DNA of 64,000 bases from Flavobacterium sp. 9R (GCF_902506345.1 NZ_LR733413.1:2063683-2127682), one strand, 5' to 3'. Positions 1 to 8,284 are shown, counted from the stretch's first letter. Program-made: numbers and translations. The notes: generated by a model from the letters alone, not told the origin.

Positions 1-259
1 GAGTGTTTATTGCTCCGCCAAAAGTAGAAGCTGTTCCAAAACCTGTATCATCCATCAAAACAATCAAAATGTTTGGCGCGTTTTTTGGCAAATGTGCGGG
101 TTGTGCACGACGAATCATTTTACTTTCTGCAAGACTTTCTCCAGCAACACTTGCACTTGGAATTGTTGGAAATGGCAATACTTCTTGTGCTATTGTCTGC
201 AATGAAAATGTAAGTAGTATAAACACATATTTAAATGATGATTTCAAAAAAACTTTCAT
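1..259 (-). CDS. Sulfatase (arylsulfatase family), N-terminal fragment cut by the window edge
   Basis: Only the first 86 codons lie in the window; the gene runs off the left end. The product starts with a signal peptide (Lys-containing start, hydrophobic core, cleavage near residue 24 at IAQE). At residues 61-79 comes APNILIVLMDDTGFGTAST, the N-terminal sulfatase signature, in which the paired Asp (residues 70-71) bind the active-site calcium. The catalytic Cys or Ser that becomes formylglycine lies outside the window, so the substrate and the maturation type cannot be judged. It should hydrolyse sulfate esters in the periplasm or outside the cell. An alternative ATG two codons upstream (265) is equally possible. 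It lies downstream of an AraC-type regulator on the same strand, but a terminator separates them. Confidence 0.85.
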   Translation of the reverse strand, partial: MKVFLKSSFKYVFILLTFSLQTIAQEVLPFPTIPSASVAGESLAESKMIRRAQPAHLPKNAPNILIVLMDDTGFGTASTFGGAINT

Positions 260-309
260 AAACATTTTTTTAATTAATAAACAAGGCTTTGTTGATTCGT
301 GAGTTGTAT

Positions 310-350
310 AAAAAAAAGTATCTATTTGAGTTTACAATACTCAAATAGAT
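310..350 (-). terminator. Rho-independent terminator after the AraC-type regulator
   Basis: Perfect 11-bp inverted repeat (320-330 with 340-350, arm ATCTATTTGAG) with a 9-nt loop, followed on the minus strand by a run of eight T (the A run at 311-318). It closes the regulator transcript ending at 469 and separates it from the sulfatase gene. Confidence 0.75.
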
Positions 351-468
351 TTGTCGAATTAAACCTGACTAACGGATTGTTAATCAAATTTAACATTTTA
401 ATACGTGCTGTAAGTCAAGTGATTACATTTTATTTGTGCTGATTTGAGAAATCAATACATCAAAAAAA

Positions 469-1641
469 CTAATTTGTTTGATTTTTGAGTCGAAAAAAGT
501 CGGCAGGAGTTTGACCTGAATTTTTCTTTATGGCATTATTCAAGGAGGATCTTGAACCGAATCCTGCTTTTTGGCTTAAGGATTCTATTGTAAAATTAGA
601 ATAATTAGGGTTCTCATTTAATAGCTTAGTAATATGGCTAATTCTAAAGTCATTGATTAACTCATTGAAATTTTTTTGATATTCTTCATTAATTAATGCC
701 GATAACAGATACACTGGTATGTTTATTTCTGATGATAAATCGTTTATACTATAACCTTGCTTCACAAATGGAGTGTTTTGGATAAAATGTTGTTCCATTT
801 TGTTTTTAAAAATCAACTTTTGTTCGTTAGTCAATTTTTCCACTTTTTTTTCTTTTTTCAAATAGGAATCATTTTTTGAATCTTGAAAATCAACTCTCAT
901 TCCGTAAAGTAAATGGGGCCGGAAAAGTAAATTCAACGAAATGAATAAAATGACACCTGAAAGCGAAAATATTATTTGTTGGGTAAGATCTATGAATCTT
1001 GAAAGATGGAAAAAAAATTCTACAATCAATAAAACATAGAGTAATGACAAGACTTTAGAAAACAAACAAGCCCATTTGTAGGTTGGGTTATCGGTGTTAT
1101 TATTGTTTATTTTTTTCCATTTATAAATTAAAACAAACTGGCAAATGGTCATAGTTAATCCGAAAAGAACTCTAGCCATTACTCCCCAACCGTTTGGTAA
1201 AAGAACATCTGGTTCTAAAGTTATCAAAGTTTTGTCTGCTAAAAGTTGCTTAATAATAATGATTTTTTGTGAAGCCGGTTTAATATACAACGGAATTAAA
1301 ATTATGGTATAGAGTAAAGAAGGTATGAATAAAAAGAAATATTTTCGATTAATTTTTTTGAAAGGGAACAATAGCGATTTGACATACAAATAAGAAAAAG
1401 CGGGTCCACAAAAAGCAACAAAACCAGCGCAACGCCATAAATTAGGGAAATAAAGAAAAAAAGCAGAAGCCTGTAGTCCAAAGTTAATGGACATAATAGA
1501 AATTGAAAAGATAAAACCGGCCAACAATCTAGCCGAAAAAGTTTCCTTCTTATTGGCCCAAAACAAAATATTCCCAACAAGTAAACCTAATATTCCTATT
1601 GAGAATACAAAAACAAAAGGCCAATTTGATATTTGATCCAT
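469..1641 (-). CDS. AraC-family transcriptional regulator with N-terminal membrane domain
   Basis: 390 residues. Residues 1-245 hold about seven hydrophobic segments. After a charged linker, residues 285-385 form an AraC-type double helix-turn-helix: a first HTH around INDLSSEINIPVYLLSALI and a second around FTIESLSQKAGFGSRSSLN, then the family's closing NSGQTPADFF. This layout (a 7TM-like sensor joined to an AraC DNA-binding domain) is common in Flavobacteriia, and such proteins are thought to respond to an envelope or membrane signal. The ligand is unknown. The nearest downstream gene on the same strand is the sulfatase, a possible target, but the terminator between them argues against a simple operon. 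The start codon is the first ATG of the frame. Confidence 0.85.
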   Translation of the reverse strand: MDQISNWPFVFVFSIGILGLLVGNILFWANKKETFSARLLAGFIFSISIMSINFGLQASAFFLYFPNLWRCAGFVAFCGPAFSYLYVKSLLFPFKKINRKYFFLFIPSLLYTIILIPLYIKPASQKIIIIKQLLADKTLITLEPDVLLPNGWGVMARVLFGLTMTICQFVLIYKWKKINNNNTDNPTYKWACLFSKVLSLLYVLLIVEFFFHLSRFIDLTQQIIFSLSGVILFISLNLLFRPHLLYGMRVDFQDSKNDSYLKKEKKVEKLTNEQKLIFKNKMEQHFIQNTPFVKQGYSINDLSSEINIPVYLLSALINEEYQKNFNELINDFRISHITKLLNENPNYSNFTIESLSQKAGFGSRSSLNNAIKKNSGQTPADFFRLKNQTN

Positions 1642-1774
1642 TTTAGTTTGTTGTTTTTATATTTCTATTCCTATTTTTTGTCAATAAAGATGTTTTTAGT
1701 CAAATAGTTGCGTAAATGTATGATTTTTAAACTAAATTTTAACATTTTTTATGTTTTTAAAATTTCCTAAGAGC

Positions 1775-1836
1775 AAAACAGCTATTAAGCCTAAAAATAT
1801 GTATATTAGCTTGATAAGTAGTTAAATAGCTGTTTT
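1775..1836. repeat. 12-bp inverted repeat in a divergent promoter region
   Basis: AAAACAGCTATT at 1775-1786 is matched by its exact reverse complement at 1825-1836, with a 38-nt interval that contains a second short pairing (AAGC with GCTT). It lies between the divergent genes starting at 1641 (regulator) and 1887. It may be an operator for the AraC-type regulator or simply a cruciform; the sequence alone does not decide. Confidence 0.35.
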
Positions 1837-1886
1837 TCTATTGAAAACTTTTTGCCTTATAAAATGAATTTAACCTAATTTTATTT

Positions 1887-2423
1887 ATGCGAATACTCCT
1901 TTTGCTTTTACTACTTATGACCTCAGGCATTTTTTTAGGACAATCAAATGAACTTGAAACAGAGGAGAAGTTCAATAAGCATGTTTTTGGTTTTATGCTT
2001 AGTCACACAAATATTAGTCAAGGGATAAAAGAGGGTAATCGAAAGTGGCTTTCATTACCCTCTTTTGCTTTGGATTATAATTTTAATATCAATTCCAAAT
2101 GGCAAATAGGTCTTCATAACGATGTAGTTATTGAAAAATTCGTTGTTTCCACTGCTGATGAAAAGGAGTTAGAACGTTCTACTCCAATAGCTAGTGCGGT
2201 AGTTCTTGGATATAAAGTTGGAAAACATTTTACATTTCAAGCAGGCTTGGGTGGTGAATTTGCGAAAGAAGAAGATTTTGTTCTCACTCGTTTTGGAGTA
2301 GAATATGGAGTAGAAATCAGGAATAACTGGGAATTAACAACCAATTTTTCTTACGATATAAAGTGGAATGCTTATGATAGTTTTTCGCTAGGGATTGGGG
2401 TTTGTAAATCTTTTGGGGAATAA
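1887..2423 (+). CDS. Putative small outer membrane beta-barrel protein
   Basis: 178 residues. A short signal peptide (MRILLLLLLLMTSGIFLGQ) is followed by alternating hydrophobic and polar residues rich in aromatic and Gly residues, for example SFALDYNFNINSKWQIGLHNDV, VVLGYKVGKHFTFQAGLG and TRFGVEYGVEIRNNWELT (quoted piecewise). These read as beta-hairpins of an eight-stranded barrel. The segment closes with a short GIGVCKSFGE. I do not recognise a named family; proteins of this size and pattern are usually annotated as outer membrane beta-barrel or hypothetical. The gene is divergent from the AraC-type regulator and is followed after 71 bp by a lipoprotein gene in the same direction. The start is the only ATG consistent with the signal peptide. 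Confidence 0.6.
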   Translation: MRILLLLLLLMTSGIFLGQSNELETEEKFNKHVFGFMLSHTNISQGIKEGNRKWLSLPSFALDYNFNINSKWQIGLHNDVVIEKFVVSTADEKELERSTPIASAVVLGYKVGKHFTFQAGLGGEFAKEEDFVLTRFGVEYGVEIRNNWELTTNFSYDIKWNAYDSFSLGIGVCKSFGE

Positions 2424-2494
2424 AAACTAAGCATTTGTTATCCAATTTAGTAGTATTTAATATTTATCTTAATGTATATTTTAAAAAAAATGGT

Positions 2495-3061
2495 ATGAAA
2501 ACTTTAAAAACAATCCTATTTGTACTCTTATTTTCAGTTTTGATGGCAGCATGTTCTTCATTAACCGTAACTACAGATTTTGATCGTTCTGCTGATATTT
2601 CAAAATACAAAACTTTTGCTTTCTATAAGCTTAGTGACAAGAATGATGCTTTGAGTGATTTGAATAAAAATCGGATAGTCAATGCAATAAGAAATCAAAT
2701 GATAGCCAAAGGTTTTAAAGAAGTAAACTCTGGCGCTGATGTTTTAGTAAATGCGACAGCAATGTCAGTTAACAAACAATCGGTTACTTCAACAACAAAT
2801 GTATACGGATATGGAGGCTATTACCGTCCGTATCGTTGGGGTGGTGTTGGATATCCAATGGGCAACACCTCCTATGATGTAAGAGATTATAAAGATGGCT
2901 CTTTAATAATTGATGTTTTAGATGCAAAAGACCAAAACTTACTTTGGCAAGGGATTGGAAACAAAGAAATTGATGCGCCATCGAAAGATCCAGACGCTGT
3001 AATCAACAGTGGAGTTATGAAAATAATGGAACGTTTTCCGATGGAAATGATGAAAAAATAG
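2495..3061 (+). CDS. DUF4136 family lipoprotein
   Basis: 188 residues from the ATG at 2495. An upstream in-frame start at 2435 exists, but it would put 20 non-signal residues ahead of the lipoprotein signal, so 2495 is preferred. The N-terminus MKTLKTILFVLLFSVLMAAC carries a lipobox (LMAAC), giving a diacylated Cys at residue 20. The body has the DUF4136 hallmarks: V-x-T-DFDRSADISKYKTFAF near the N-terminus, a mid-domain Gly/Tyr-rich stretch (YGYGGYYRPYRWGG) and near the end a segment LLWQGIGNKEID followed by a terminal helix. DUF4136 proteins are envelope lipoproteins of unknown function. The next gene (3118) follows in the same direction after 56 bp. Confidence 0.85.
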   Translation: MKTLKTILFVLLFSVLMAACSSLTVTTDFDRSADISKYKTFAFYKLSDKNDALSDLNKNRIVNAIRNQMIAKGFKEVNSGADVLVNATAMSVNKQSVTSTTNVYGYGGYYRPYRWGGVGYPMGNTSYDVRDYKDGSLIIDVLDAKDQNLLWQGIGNKEIDAPSKDPDAVINSGVMKIMERFPMEMMKK

Positions 3062-3117
3062 ACTTGTTATAGCTGAATTAAAAGTGAACCAAAATTAAAC
3101 CATTTAAATAAAAAAAG

Positions 3118-3600
3118 ATGAGAAAATTAGCATTGATTATTGCTGTTGCATTTACTTCTGTTGCATTTGCTCAAAGTGGAGTTAAAGAAGATATTGAATT
3201 GATTCAAAGTTTTTACGGAAAATCAAAACAAGAATTAGTTTCAGCCTATATGGTGTTAAAAGAACCACAACTTTCAGAATTTACTAAGGTCTATGAAGCT
3301 TATGAGCAAGAGCGAAAAGTTTTAGCTCAAAAACGTATGCAAATTATAAGTGATTATGCTACCAATTATGCCACACTTGATGACGCAAAAGCGGACGCTA
3401 TTGCTAAAGCAAGTCTTGCTAACAATTTAGCTTATGAAAAGTTATACGCCAAGTATTATGTAAAATCAAAGAAAGTTATTGGTGCTTTAAATGCAGCAAA
3501 ATTTATTCAATTAGAAACTGCTTTACATACCGTAATTAGAGAAGAGACACAAAACGCTATTCCTTTCATAGGTGAAATTGATAGAACAAAGAAAATGTAA
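3118..3600 (+). CDS. Secreted alpha-helical protein of unknown function
   Basis: 160 residues. The signal peptide MRKLALIIAVAFTSVAFAQ is followed by a helical body of charged and Ala-rich segments (KSKQELVSAYMVL, YEAYEQERKVLAQKRMQII, ADAIAKASLANNLAYEKLYAKYY) with no Cys and no visible catalytic motif. The helix-rich character and size recall periplasmic chaperone-like helical proteins of the Spy/CpxP type, but the LTxxQ motif of that family is absent, so the resemblance is general only. It follows the DUF4136 lipoprotein and ends before a strong terminator at 3677, so the two may be cotranscribed. Confidence 0.6.
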   Translation: MRKLALIIAVAFTSVAFAQSGVKEDIELIQSFYGKSKQELVSAYMVLKEPQLSEFTKVYEAYEQERKVLAQKRMQIISDYATNYATLDDAKADAIAKASLANNLAYEKLYAKYYVKSKKVIGALNAAKFIQLETALHTVIREETQNAIPFIGEIDRTKKM

Positions 3601-3676
3601 TTGAAGATTCATAAGTCTATAAAAGGGCATTTTATTGTTTCAATGATTAGCTCTATTTTGAATAATTGTCACATTG

Positions 3677-3706
3677 AGCCCGATATCGTATCGGGCTTAT
3701 TTTGTT
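3677..3706 (+). terminator. Rho-independent terminator
   Basis: Perfect 9-bp stem AGCCCGATA/TATCGGGCT (3677-3685 with 3689-3697) with a 3-nt loop, followed by a T-rich tail. It closes the transcript ending with the helical secreted protein (stop at 3600). Confidence 0.75.
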
Positions 3707-3724
3707 TTGATTAAATTTTAATTA

Positions 3725-3759
3725 TTGTATTCAACGTCTTTTTAAATTGAATATATTTG
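3725..3759 (+). promoter_or_regulatory. Bacteroidota-type promoter for the multiheme cytochrome
   Basis: TTG at 3725-3727 and TATATTTG (matching TAnnTTTG) at 3752-3759, 24 nt apart. The -7 box covers the first possible TTG start at 3757, so translation must begin further on, at the TTG at 3778. A TAAAA motif, typical of Flavobacterium translation starts, lies at 3761-3765. Confidence 0.6.
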
Positions 3760-3777
3760 TTAAAAAACAGCTTTATT

Positions 3778-6018
3778 TTGAAAAAAACATACCTACTACT
3801 TGTTGCACTGATTTTGCTTTTGTTTCTTCTTTTTCGAGTATTTATTGTTGATGGCGTTACTTCAAAAGACGAAAAATATGCACCTATTAGCGGGCATCAA
3901 GGGAAGTATGTTGGCGATAAAAGTTGTATTTCTTGCCATGGGAAAGAGCACAAACAATGGACCTCCTCACACCATTATAAGTCAATGTTACTGCCTACTC
4001 CAGAAACAGTCAAAGGAGACTTCAACAATGTAACATTAACTGCCGATGGTGTTACTAGTCGATTTTTTAAAAAAGGAACAAAGTATTTTATTAATACAGA
4101 AGGCGCCGACGGTAAAAATCATGATTTTGAAGTAAAATATGTTTTTGGATTTACTCCATTGCAACAATACTTAATTGAATTTCCTGGCGGCAGAATGCAA
4201 GTTCCAAGATTGAGTTGGGATACACAAAAGAAAAAATGGTTTAACCAATATGCAGGTCAAAAAATTGCCTCACACGATTGGTTGCATTGGACTGGAAATT
4301 CACAAAATTGGAATACGATGTGCGCTTCGTGCCATTCTACTAATCTTCAAAAAAACTACAACACGACGACGGATTCTTATAAAACTACTTATGATGTAAT
4401 TAATGTTAGTTGTGAGAGTTGCCACGGTGCAGGGGAGAAACATCTGGATTACATCAAGGGAGCAGATTACAAAGACGGGGAACGAATCAAAGGAAGTTTT
4501 CTGAAACTAGTTAGAAATTCAGGACAGTTAGAACAAATTAATACCTGTGCACCTTGTCACGCAAGAGTATCTGAAATTAATTCTAAACACATTACAAGTA
4601 CAGAATTGCTTGATAATTACATTCCTCAAATTCCAGATGATGAATATTATTATGCTGATGGGCAAATAAAAGATGAAGATTATATCTATACTTCTTTTTT
4701 GCAAAGTAAGATGTACAGCAAAGGAGTAAAGTGCAGTAATTGTCACGATATTCATACTACTAAATTGAAAAAAACCGGTAATCAATCCTGTACTCAATGC
4801 CATTTGGATTCAAAATATAATGTGCCAACTCATACTTTTCACAAAGCTGACGCAAAAGGAAGTTTGTGTATCAGTTGCCATATGCCTGGTAAATTTTATA
4901 TGGGTAATGACTTTCGTCATGACCATAGTTTTAGGGTGCCAAGACCCGATTTGACGGTAAAATATGGAACGCCTAATGCTTGTAATATCTGTCATACCAA
5001 TCTTTCGGCAAAAGCTATGGCACAAGCTGTAGAAAAATGGTACGGTAAAAAAAGAGCGTATCATTTTGCTGAAGATTTAATTCCGGGTAGTCAATTGAAT
5101 GGAATGAGCGAAGAGCATTTGCTACGTTTAATTAACGGTAAAAACATTCCTCCAATTATTAGAGCTACAGCAGCCTTTTATTTAGGAAAAGTCAATACCC
5201 CAAATAGCTTAAATGCTTTATTGGTTTGTATTAAAAGTAAAGATGCACAAGTTCGTTACCGCGCTATTCAAAGTCTTGAAGGTTTTACACCTAATTTGTG
5301 GGTAAATGAGGTTGGTCCGTTACTCAAAGATAAAGTTCGGGCTGTAAGAATTGCAGCAGCAGATTTGTATACTAGTTTGCCCAAAGAGCAAATGCCTAGT
5401 AATTACCTAAATGATTACAATTCTGCTAACAAAGAATTGCTGGAGTATCTTCATTATCAAACCGATTTTTCAGTTGGAAATGTGATGTTAGCCGATTATT
5501 ATTTAAAAGTAAACGACTATGAAAATGCCAAAGCTTTTTATCTAAAAGGAATTAAAAAGGACAGTCAGATGAATTATGCTCTGCTAAATTTAGCCACCGT
5601 TTATAATATGCAAGGGAACAACCAAGAAGCCTTAGCTACCTTAGAAAAAGCGATTAAAAATGACGCTAAAAACGACCGAGCTTATTTTAATTTAGGGCTT
5701 CTGTATAATGAGATGAAAAACAGCAAAGCTTCGGAAGAAGCTTTTGCCAAAGCGGTTAGTCTACAATCTAAAAATGACAAATTGTATTATAATTATGGAT
5801 TGTTGCTTTTGGAATTAAAAAAATACAAAGAAGCTGAAAGTATACTTAAAAAAGGAATTGAAATAGCGCCGTTTTCGTCACAATTGTATTATGCGCTTAC
5901 CTTTGTTTATATGCAAGCCAATCTTCCAAATAAAGCGTTAGAAACAGTTGTAGCATTGAAAAAACTAGACGGGAATAATCCTAATTATCAAAGTTTATTT
6001 GCGCAATTCGGAGTTTAA
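3778..6018 (+). CDS. Octaheme cytochrome c with C-terminal HEAT-like and TPR repeats
   Basis: 746 residues from the TTG at 3778; no ATG is available, and the TTG at 3757 sits inside the promoter box. An N-terminal membrane anchor (residues 2-24) is followed by eight CxxCH heme sites at residues 50, 182, 212, 257, 319, 338, 364 and 402. Around residues 450-530 a HEAT-like segment (AAFYLGKVNTPNSLNALL, AQVRYRAIQSLEGF) occurs, then TPR repeats to the end (residues about 560-740). This architecture matches cytochrome c554-like multiheme proteins with TPR tails found in Bacteroidota. It should carry electrons in the periplasm, anchored in the inner membrane, with the TPR part for protein contact. 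The partner and the substrate are unknown. The gene overlaps the convergent glycosyltransferase gene by 4 bp. Confidence 0.88.
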   Translation: MKKTYLLLVALILLLFLLFRVFIVDGVTSKDEKYAPISGHQGKYVGDKSCISCHGKEHKQWTSSHHYKSMLLPTPETVKGDFNNVTLTADGVTSRFFKKGTKYFINTEGADGKNHDFEVKYVFGFTPLQQYLIEFPGGRMQVPRLSWDTQKKKWFNQYAGQKIASHDWLHWTGNSQNWNTMCASCHSTNLQKNYNTTTDSYKTTYDVINVSCESCHGAGEKHLDYIKGADYKDGERIKGSFLKLVRNSGQLEQINTCAPCHARVSEINSKHITSTELLDNYIPQIPDDEYYYADGQIKDEDYIYTSFLQSKMYSKGVKCSNCHDIHTTKLKKTGNQSCTQCHLDSKYNVPTHTFHKADAKGSLCISCHMPGKFYMGNDFRHDHSFRVPRPDLTVKYGTPNACNICHTNLSAKAMAQAVEKWYGKKRAYHFAEDLIPGSQLNGMSEEHLLRLINGKNIPPIIRATAAFYLGKVNTPNSLNALLVCIKSKDAQVRYRAIQSLEGFTPNLWVNEVGPLLKDKVRAVRIAAADLYTSLPKEQMPSNYLNDYNSANKELLEYLHYQTDFSVGNVMLADYYLKVNDYENAKAFYLKGIKKDSQMNYALLNLATVYNMQGNNQEALATLEKAIKNDAKNDRAYFNLGLLYNEMKNSKASEEAFAKAVSLQSKNDKLYYNYGLLLLELKKYKEAESILKKGIEIAPFSSQLYYALTFVYMQANLPNKALETVVALKKLDGNNPNYQSLFAQFGV

Positions 6019-7088
6019 TCTTTCTTATTAAAAACCTCAAAAAGTTCTTCCCAATCTATTGTGGTATCCATTTCTGAAAGGCCTTTGTAATCGGCAATTT
6101 TTGACAGCATTTCTATTGTAAAATCTTTTTGATTGGCAAAAGGAACAATGCGTTCTTGGTCTAGTTTGACTGCCAAATACTCTTGTTCGTATTGTCCGGG
6201 AGTGGGAATAAAAAAGGCTTTTTTGCCTAGTTTTACCAAGTCCATAATGGTGGTATAGCCTGAGCGACAAAGGACGTATTCACTTTCGTTAAAGGTTTGT
6301 TCTAACTGGCGGGTATTCATAAAATTGTAAAAAGTTACGTCACCTACTGTTTCTTTAACTTGTGTCTTTTCGATAATTCCTTTGATGAAAACCACTTTGC
6401 CTTTGAAACGTTTTACCTCTTCGGTTAATTTCTCTTCTAGGATGCCTCTTTGGGGTTCAGGCCCCGAAAGAATAATCATCAAATCGTATAGTTTTGGGCT
6501 GTCTTTTTTGTGTAAACGACTTAGTGGACCAATGTAACGCACTGGAAAATGTTTTCCGTTTAAGTGGCCCAAATCGCCTGTTAGGTTAGGTGTTCCAGCC
6601 ACATCGGGGACCCAACATTGTTTGTATTTTTTAATGATGATTTGATGTAATTTGCTAGTAAACCAAGTAGTGTTTCCGGTCATTACATTCAATTGATGGG
6701 TGATAAAAACAGAGGGTATTTTGGCGCTAAACACACCTAATCTATTATCTGAAATGATTCCATCTATTTCGTATTTGGTTACCCATTTTTGAACTAATTT
6801 CTTCTCTTCTCTTATGGCTTCGAGCATTCTAGGCAAACTTTGAATGAGTTTCCATTTGAAATTTTTGCCATTCTTGGCATATTCTATTTGGTAGGAGGGA
6901 AGTTGTAGGGTTTGAATGTAAGGGAATTCTTTTTTTAACAATTCGAGTGCTATACCATCAGAGGCGATGATGGGCGTGAAATTGTTTTCTTGCAGCGCCT
7001 TTATAATTGGAATGCAGCGTGTGGCGTGGCCTAAGCCCCAGTTTAATGGAGCGATGAGTATCGTTTTTGAGCTAGAATCCAAAGTCAT
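6015..7088 (-). CDS. Glycosyltransferase, MurG/family 28-like (GT-B fold)
   Basis: 357 residues. The N-terminus has the Gly-rich nucleotide-sugar transferase entry ILIAPLNWGLGHATRCIPII, and the C-terminal half contains a second Rossmann-like domain with IILSGPEPQRGILEE and a donor-binding region around LCRSGYTTIMDLVKLGKKAFFIPTPGQYEQEY (quoted piecewise). That region resembles the MurG/GT28 C-terminal signature (S-G-x-x-T followed by P-x-x-x-QxxQ). No signal peptide is present, so it acts on the cytoplasmic face. Acceptor and donor cannot be told. It is convergent with the cytochrome gene and overlaps its last codons. MurG itself is unlikely because no cell-wall genes are nearby and the acceptor region differs. 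Confidence 0.75.
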   Translation of the reverse strand: MTLDSSSKTILIAPLNWGLGHATRCIPIIKALQENNFTPIIASDGIALELLKKEFPYIQTLQLPSYQIEYAKNGKNFKWKLIQSLPRMLEAIREEKKLVQKWVTKYEIDGIISDNRLGVFSAKIPSVFITHQLNVMTGNTTWFTSKLHQIIIKKYKQCWVPDVAGTPNLTGDLGHLNGKHFPVRYIGPLSRLHKKDSPKLYDLMIILSGPEPQRGILEEKLTEEVKRFKGKVVFIKGIIEKTQVKETVGDVTFYNFMNTRQLEQTFNESEYVLCRSGYTTIMDLVKLGKKAFFIPTPGQYEQEYLAVKLDQERIVPFANQKDFTIEMLSKIADYKGLSEMDTTIDWEELFEVFNKKD

Positions 7089-7193
7089 TTCGCAATCAAA
7101 ATTAAGAATTTATACGAAGGCAAGGTAGCAATACTCCTATTTTTTTAAGTTTAGGCAACATTACCAAAAGTTTAATTTAACAACTGTTTACAT

Positions 7194-7225
7194 AAAAAAA
7201 GGCTTTCTCCTAAAAGAAAGCCTTT
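7194..7225 (-). terminator. Rho-independent terminator
   Basis: Stem GGCTTTC/GAAAGCC (7201-7207 with 7216-7222), extended by A-T pairs, with a run of seven T on the minus strand (A run at 7194-7200). It ends the transcript of the Lys/Ala-rich protein gene whose stop is at 7250. Confidence 0.75.
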
Positions 7226-7249
7226 GAAATACTGTGTTTTACTAGAAAA

Positions 7250-7807
7250 CTAGTTTTCGATATAGGTTTTATTTCCGTTTTTGTTGATGTAGTATCTTCC
7301 GCCTCTTGGGCCAGTGTACACTTTTTTGCCGTTGTATTCACCCGTTACTTTGTCTGGTGTTTTTGGTGCTTTTTCGGTAGTTTCTTTGATTTTTACTTCG
7401 CCTGTTTTTTTGGAAGTTGTAGCTTCTTTTTTGGCTTTGGTGGTTTTTTCAGCTGCTGCTTTTTCTGATTTTGTTTTTTCTGCTTTGGCTGTTGCTTTGG
7501 CTTTTTTGGCTTCTTTTTCAGCGGTTTCTTTTTCGGCAGCGGCTTTTTTGGCGGCTATAGTTGCTTTTCTTTTCTCGTTAGCGGCTTGTTGCTTGGCAGC
7601 TTTTTCCTCAGCGGCTTTGGCTTCTGCTTCTTTTTTGGCGGCTATAGTTGCTTTTCTTTTTTCGTTGGCTGCTTTTTGTTTGGCTTCTTTTTCGGCAGCA
7701 GAAACTTCTGTTTTAGTTTTTGTGGTTTTCTTTTTTGTGGCTGTTTCTTGGGCGAAAATAGTGTTGGACGCGATAAACAAGAAACATAAAATCAGTATTC
7801 TTTTCAT
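7250..7807 (-). CDS. Secreted Lys/Ala-rich protein with PBCV-type basic adaptor C-terminus
   Basis: 185 residues. The signal peptide MKRILILCFLFIASNTIFAQ is followed by about 120 residues almost entirely of K, A, E and T. Within them a unit AANEKRKATIAAKK occurs twice (around residues 46-60 and 74-88), so the region has expanded by internal duplication. The last 30 residues, GKKVYTGPRGGRYYINKNGN plus KTYI, match the PBCV-specific basic adaptor domain, a short module first seen in chlorella viruses and found at the end of many bacterial secreted proteins. The low-complexity part probably forms a long charged helix. Function is unknown. The antisense strand also looks open, which follows from the biased composition. 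Confidence 0.7.
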   Translation of the reverse strand: MKRILILCFLFIASNTIFAQETATKKKTTKTKTEVSAAEKEAKQKAANEKRKATIAAKKEAEAKAAEEKAAKQQAANEKRKATIAAKKAAAEKETAEKEAKKAKATAKAEKTKSEKAAAEKTTKAKKEATTSKKTGEVKIKETTEKAPKTPDKVTGEYNGKKVYTGPRGGRYYINKNGNKTYIEN

Positions 7808-7924
7808 AGTTTTAGGTTTTTAAATTAATGGAATACTAAAACTACTAATTATTTTTGGGAATTGGATATAAAGTTCTAAAAATCTTAGTGTTACTGTTGG
7901 CAAGAATGCCTCATTTTTCCTTTT

Positions 7925-7997
7925 AGTCCTGATAGGAACGGCATCCTCTTGTCTTGTCCTTACAACAAGACAAGAGATATAGTGGATAGCAGGAACC
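7925..7997 (+). repeat. Structured intergenic repeat family A, copy 1
   Basis: Conserved left block with CCTGAT, GGAACGGCATCC, then a variable perfect hairpin (CTTGTCTTGT paired with ACAAGACAAG), then a right block with GATATA, GGATAGCAGGA. The same layout is seen at 16685, 20347, 24981 and 51144. It lies in the 477-bp gap between the Lys/Ala-rich protein gene and the large outer membrane protein gene. The rest of that gap holds the inverted-repeat element at 8078-8226 and no gene that I can see. Confidence 0.75.
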
Positions 7998-8077
7998 CCT
8001 GATGACTGAAAAAGCCTTTTGTTGGCTCTCCTTCTATTTAATTTTTGCTAAATAATAACCGTAGACTGCAATTATTT

Positions 8078-8226
8078 TTAACCACATAGAAACATAGAAT
8101 TTTTTAGTTTTTAAAAAGAACTCAATAGACGTTTTACTATTCACATAGTCAATCTATGTGAAAAATATAGCTATTTCTATAGGTTCTTAAATTATTGAAA
8201 GTAAATCTATGTTTCTATGTGGTTAA
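8078..8226. repeat. 149-bp element with 21-bp perfect terminal inverted repeats
   Basis: The ends (8078-8098 and 8206-8226) are perfect inverted repeats of 21 bp reading TTAACCACATAGAAACATAG plus A. Inside is a further hairpin TCACATAG/CTATGTGA at 8141-8161, and the flanks of that hairpin also pair partly (AGAACTCAATAG with CTATAGGTTCT). There is no room for a transposase. It may be a MITE-like element or a long cruciform; no clear target-site duplication was found beside it. Confidence 0.6.
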
Positions 8227-8284
8227 TTTTTTATTATATTTTGAATTTCACCTAACGGTTTTAATAATACTATTTCAATTCTGA

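Noticed and set aside
3..302. Plus-strand open frame at the left edge
   Set aside because: It is antisense to the sulfatase N-terminus, whose signal peptide and sulfatase motif are clear on the minus strand.
7314..7823. Long plus-strand frame over the Lys/Ala-rich gene
   Set aside because: An artefact of the repetitive codon bias of the minus-strand gene; the translation is a low-complexity Phe/Ala/Ser run.
7925..7997. Family A repeats as insertion sequence remnants or attenuators of a single gene
   Set aside because: They contain no coding sequence, have no terminal target duplications that I can see and occur beside unrelated genes in both orientations.
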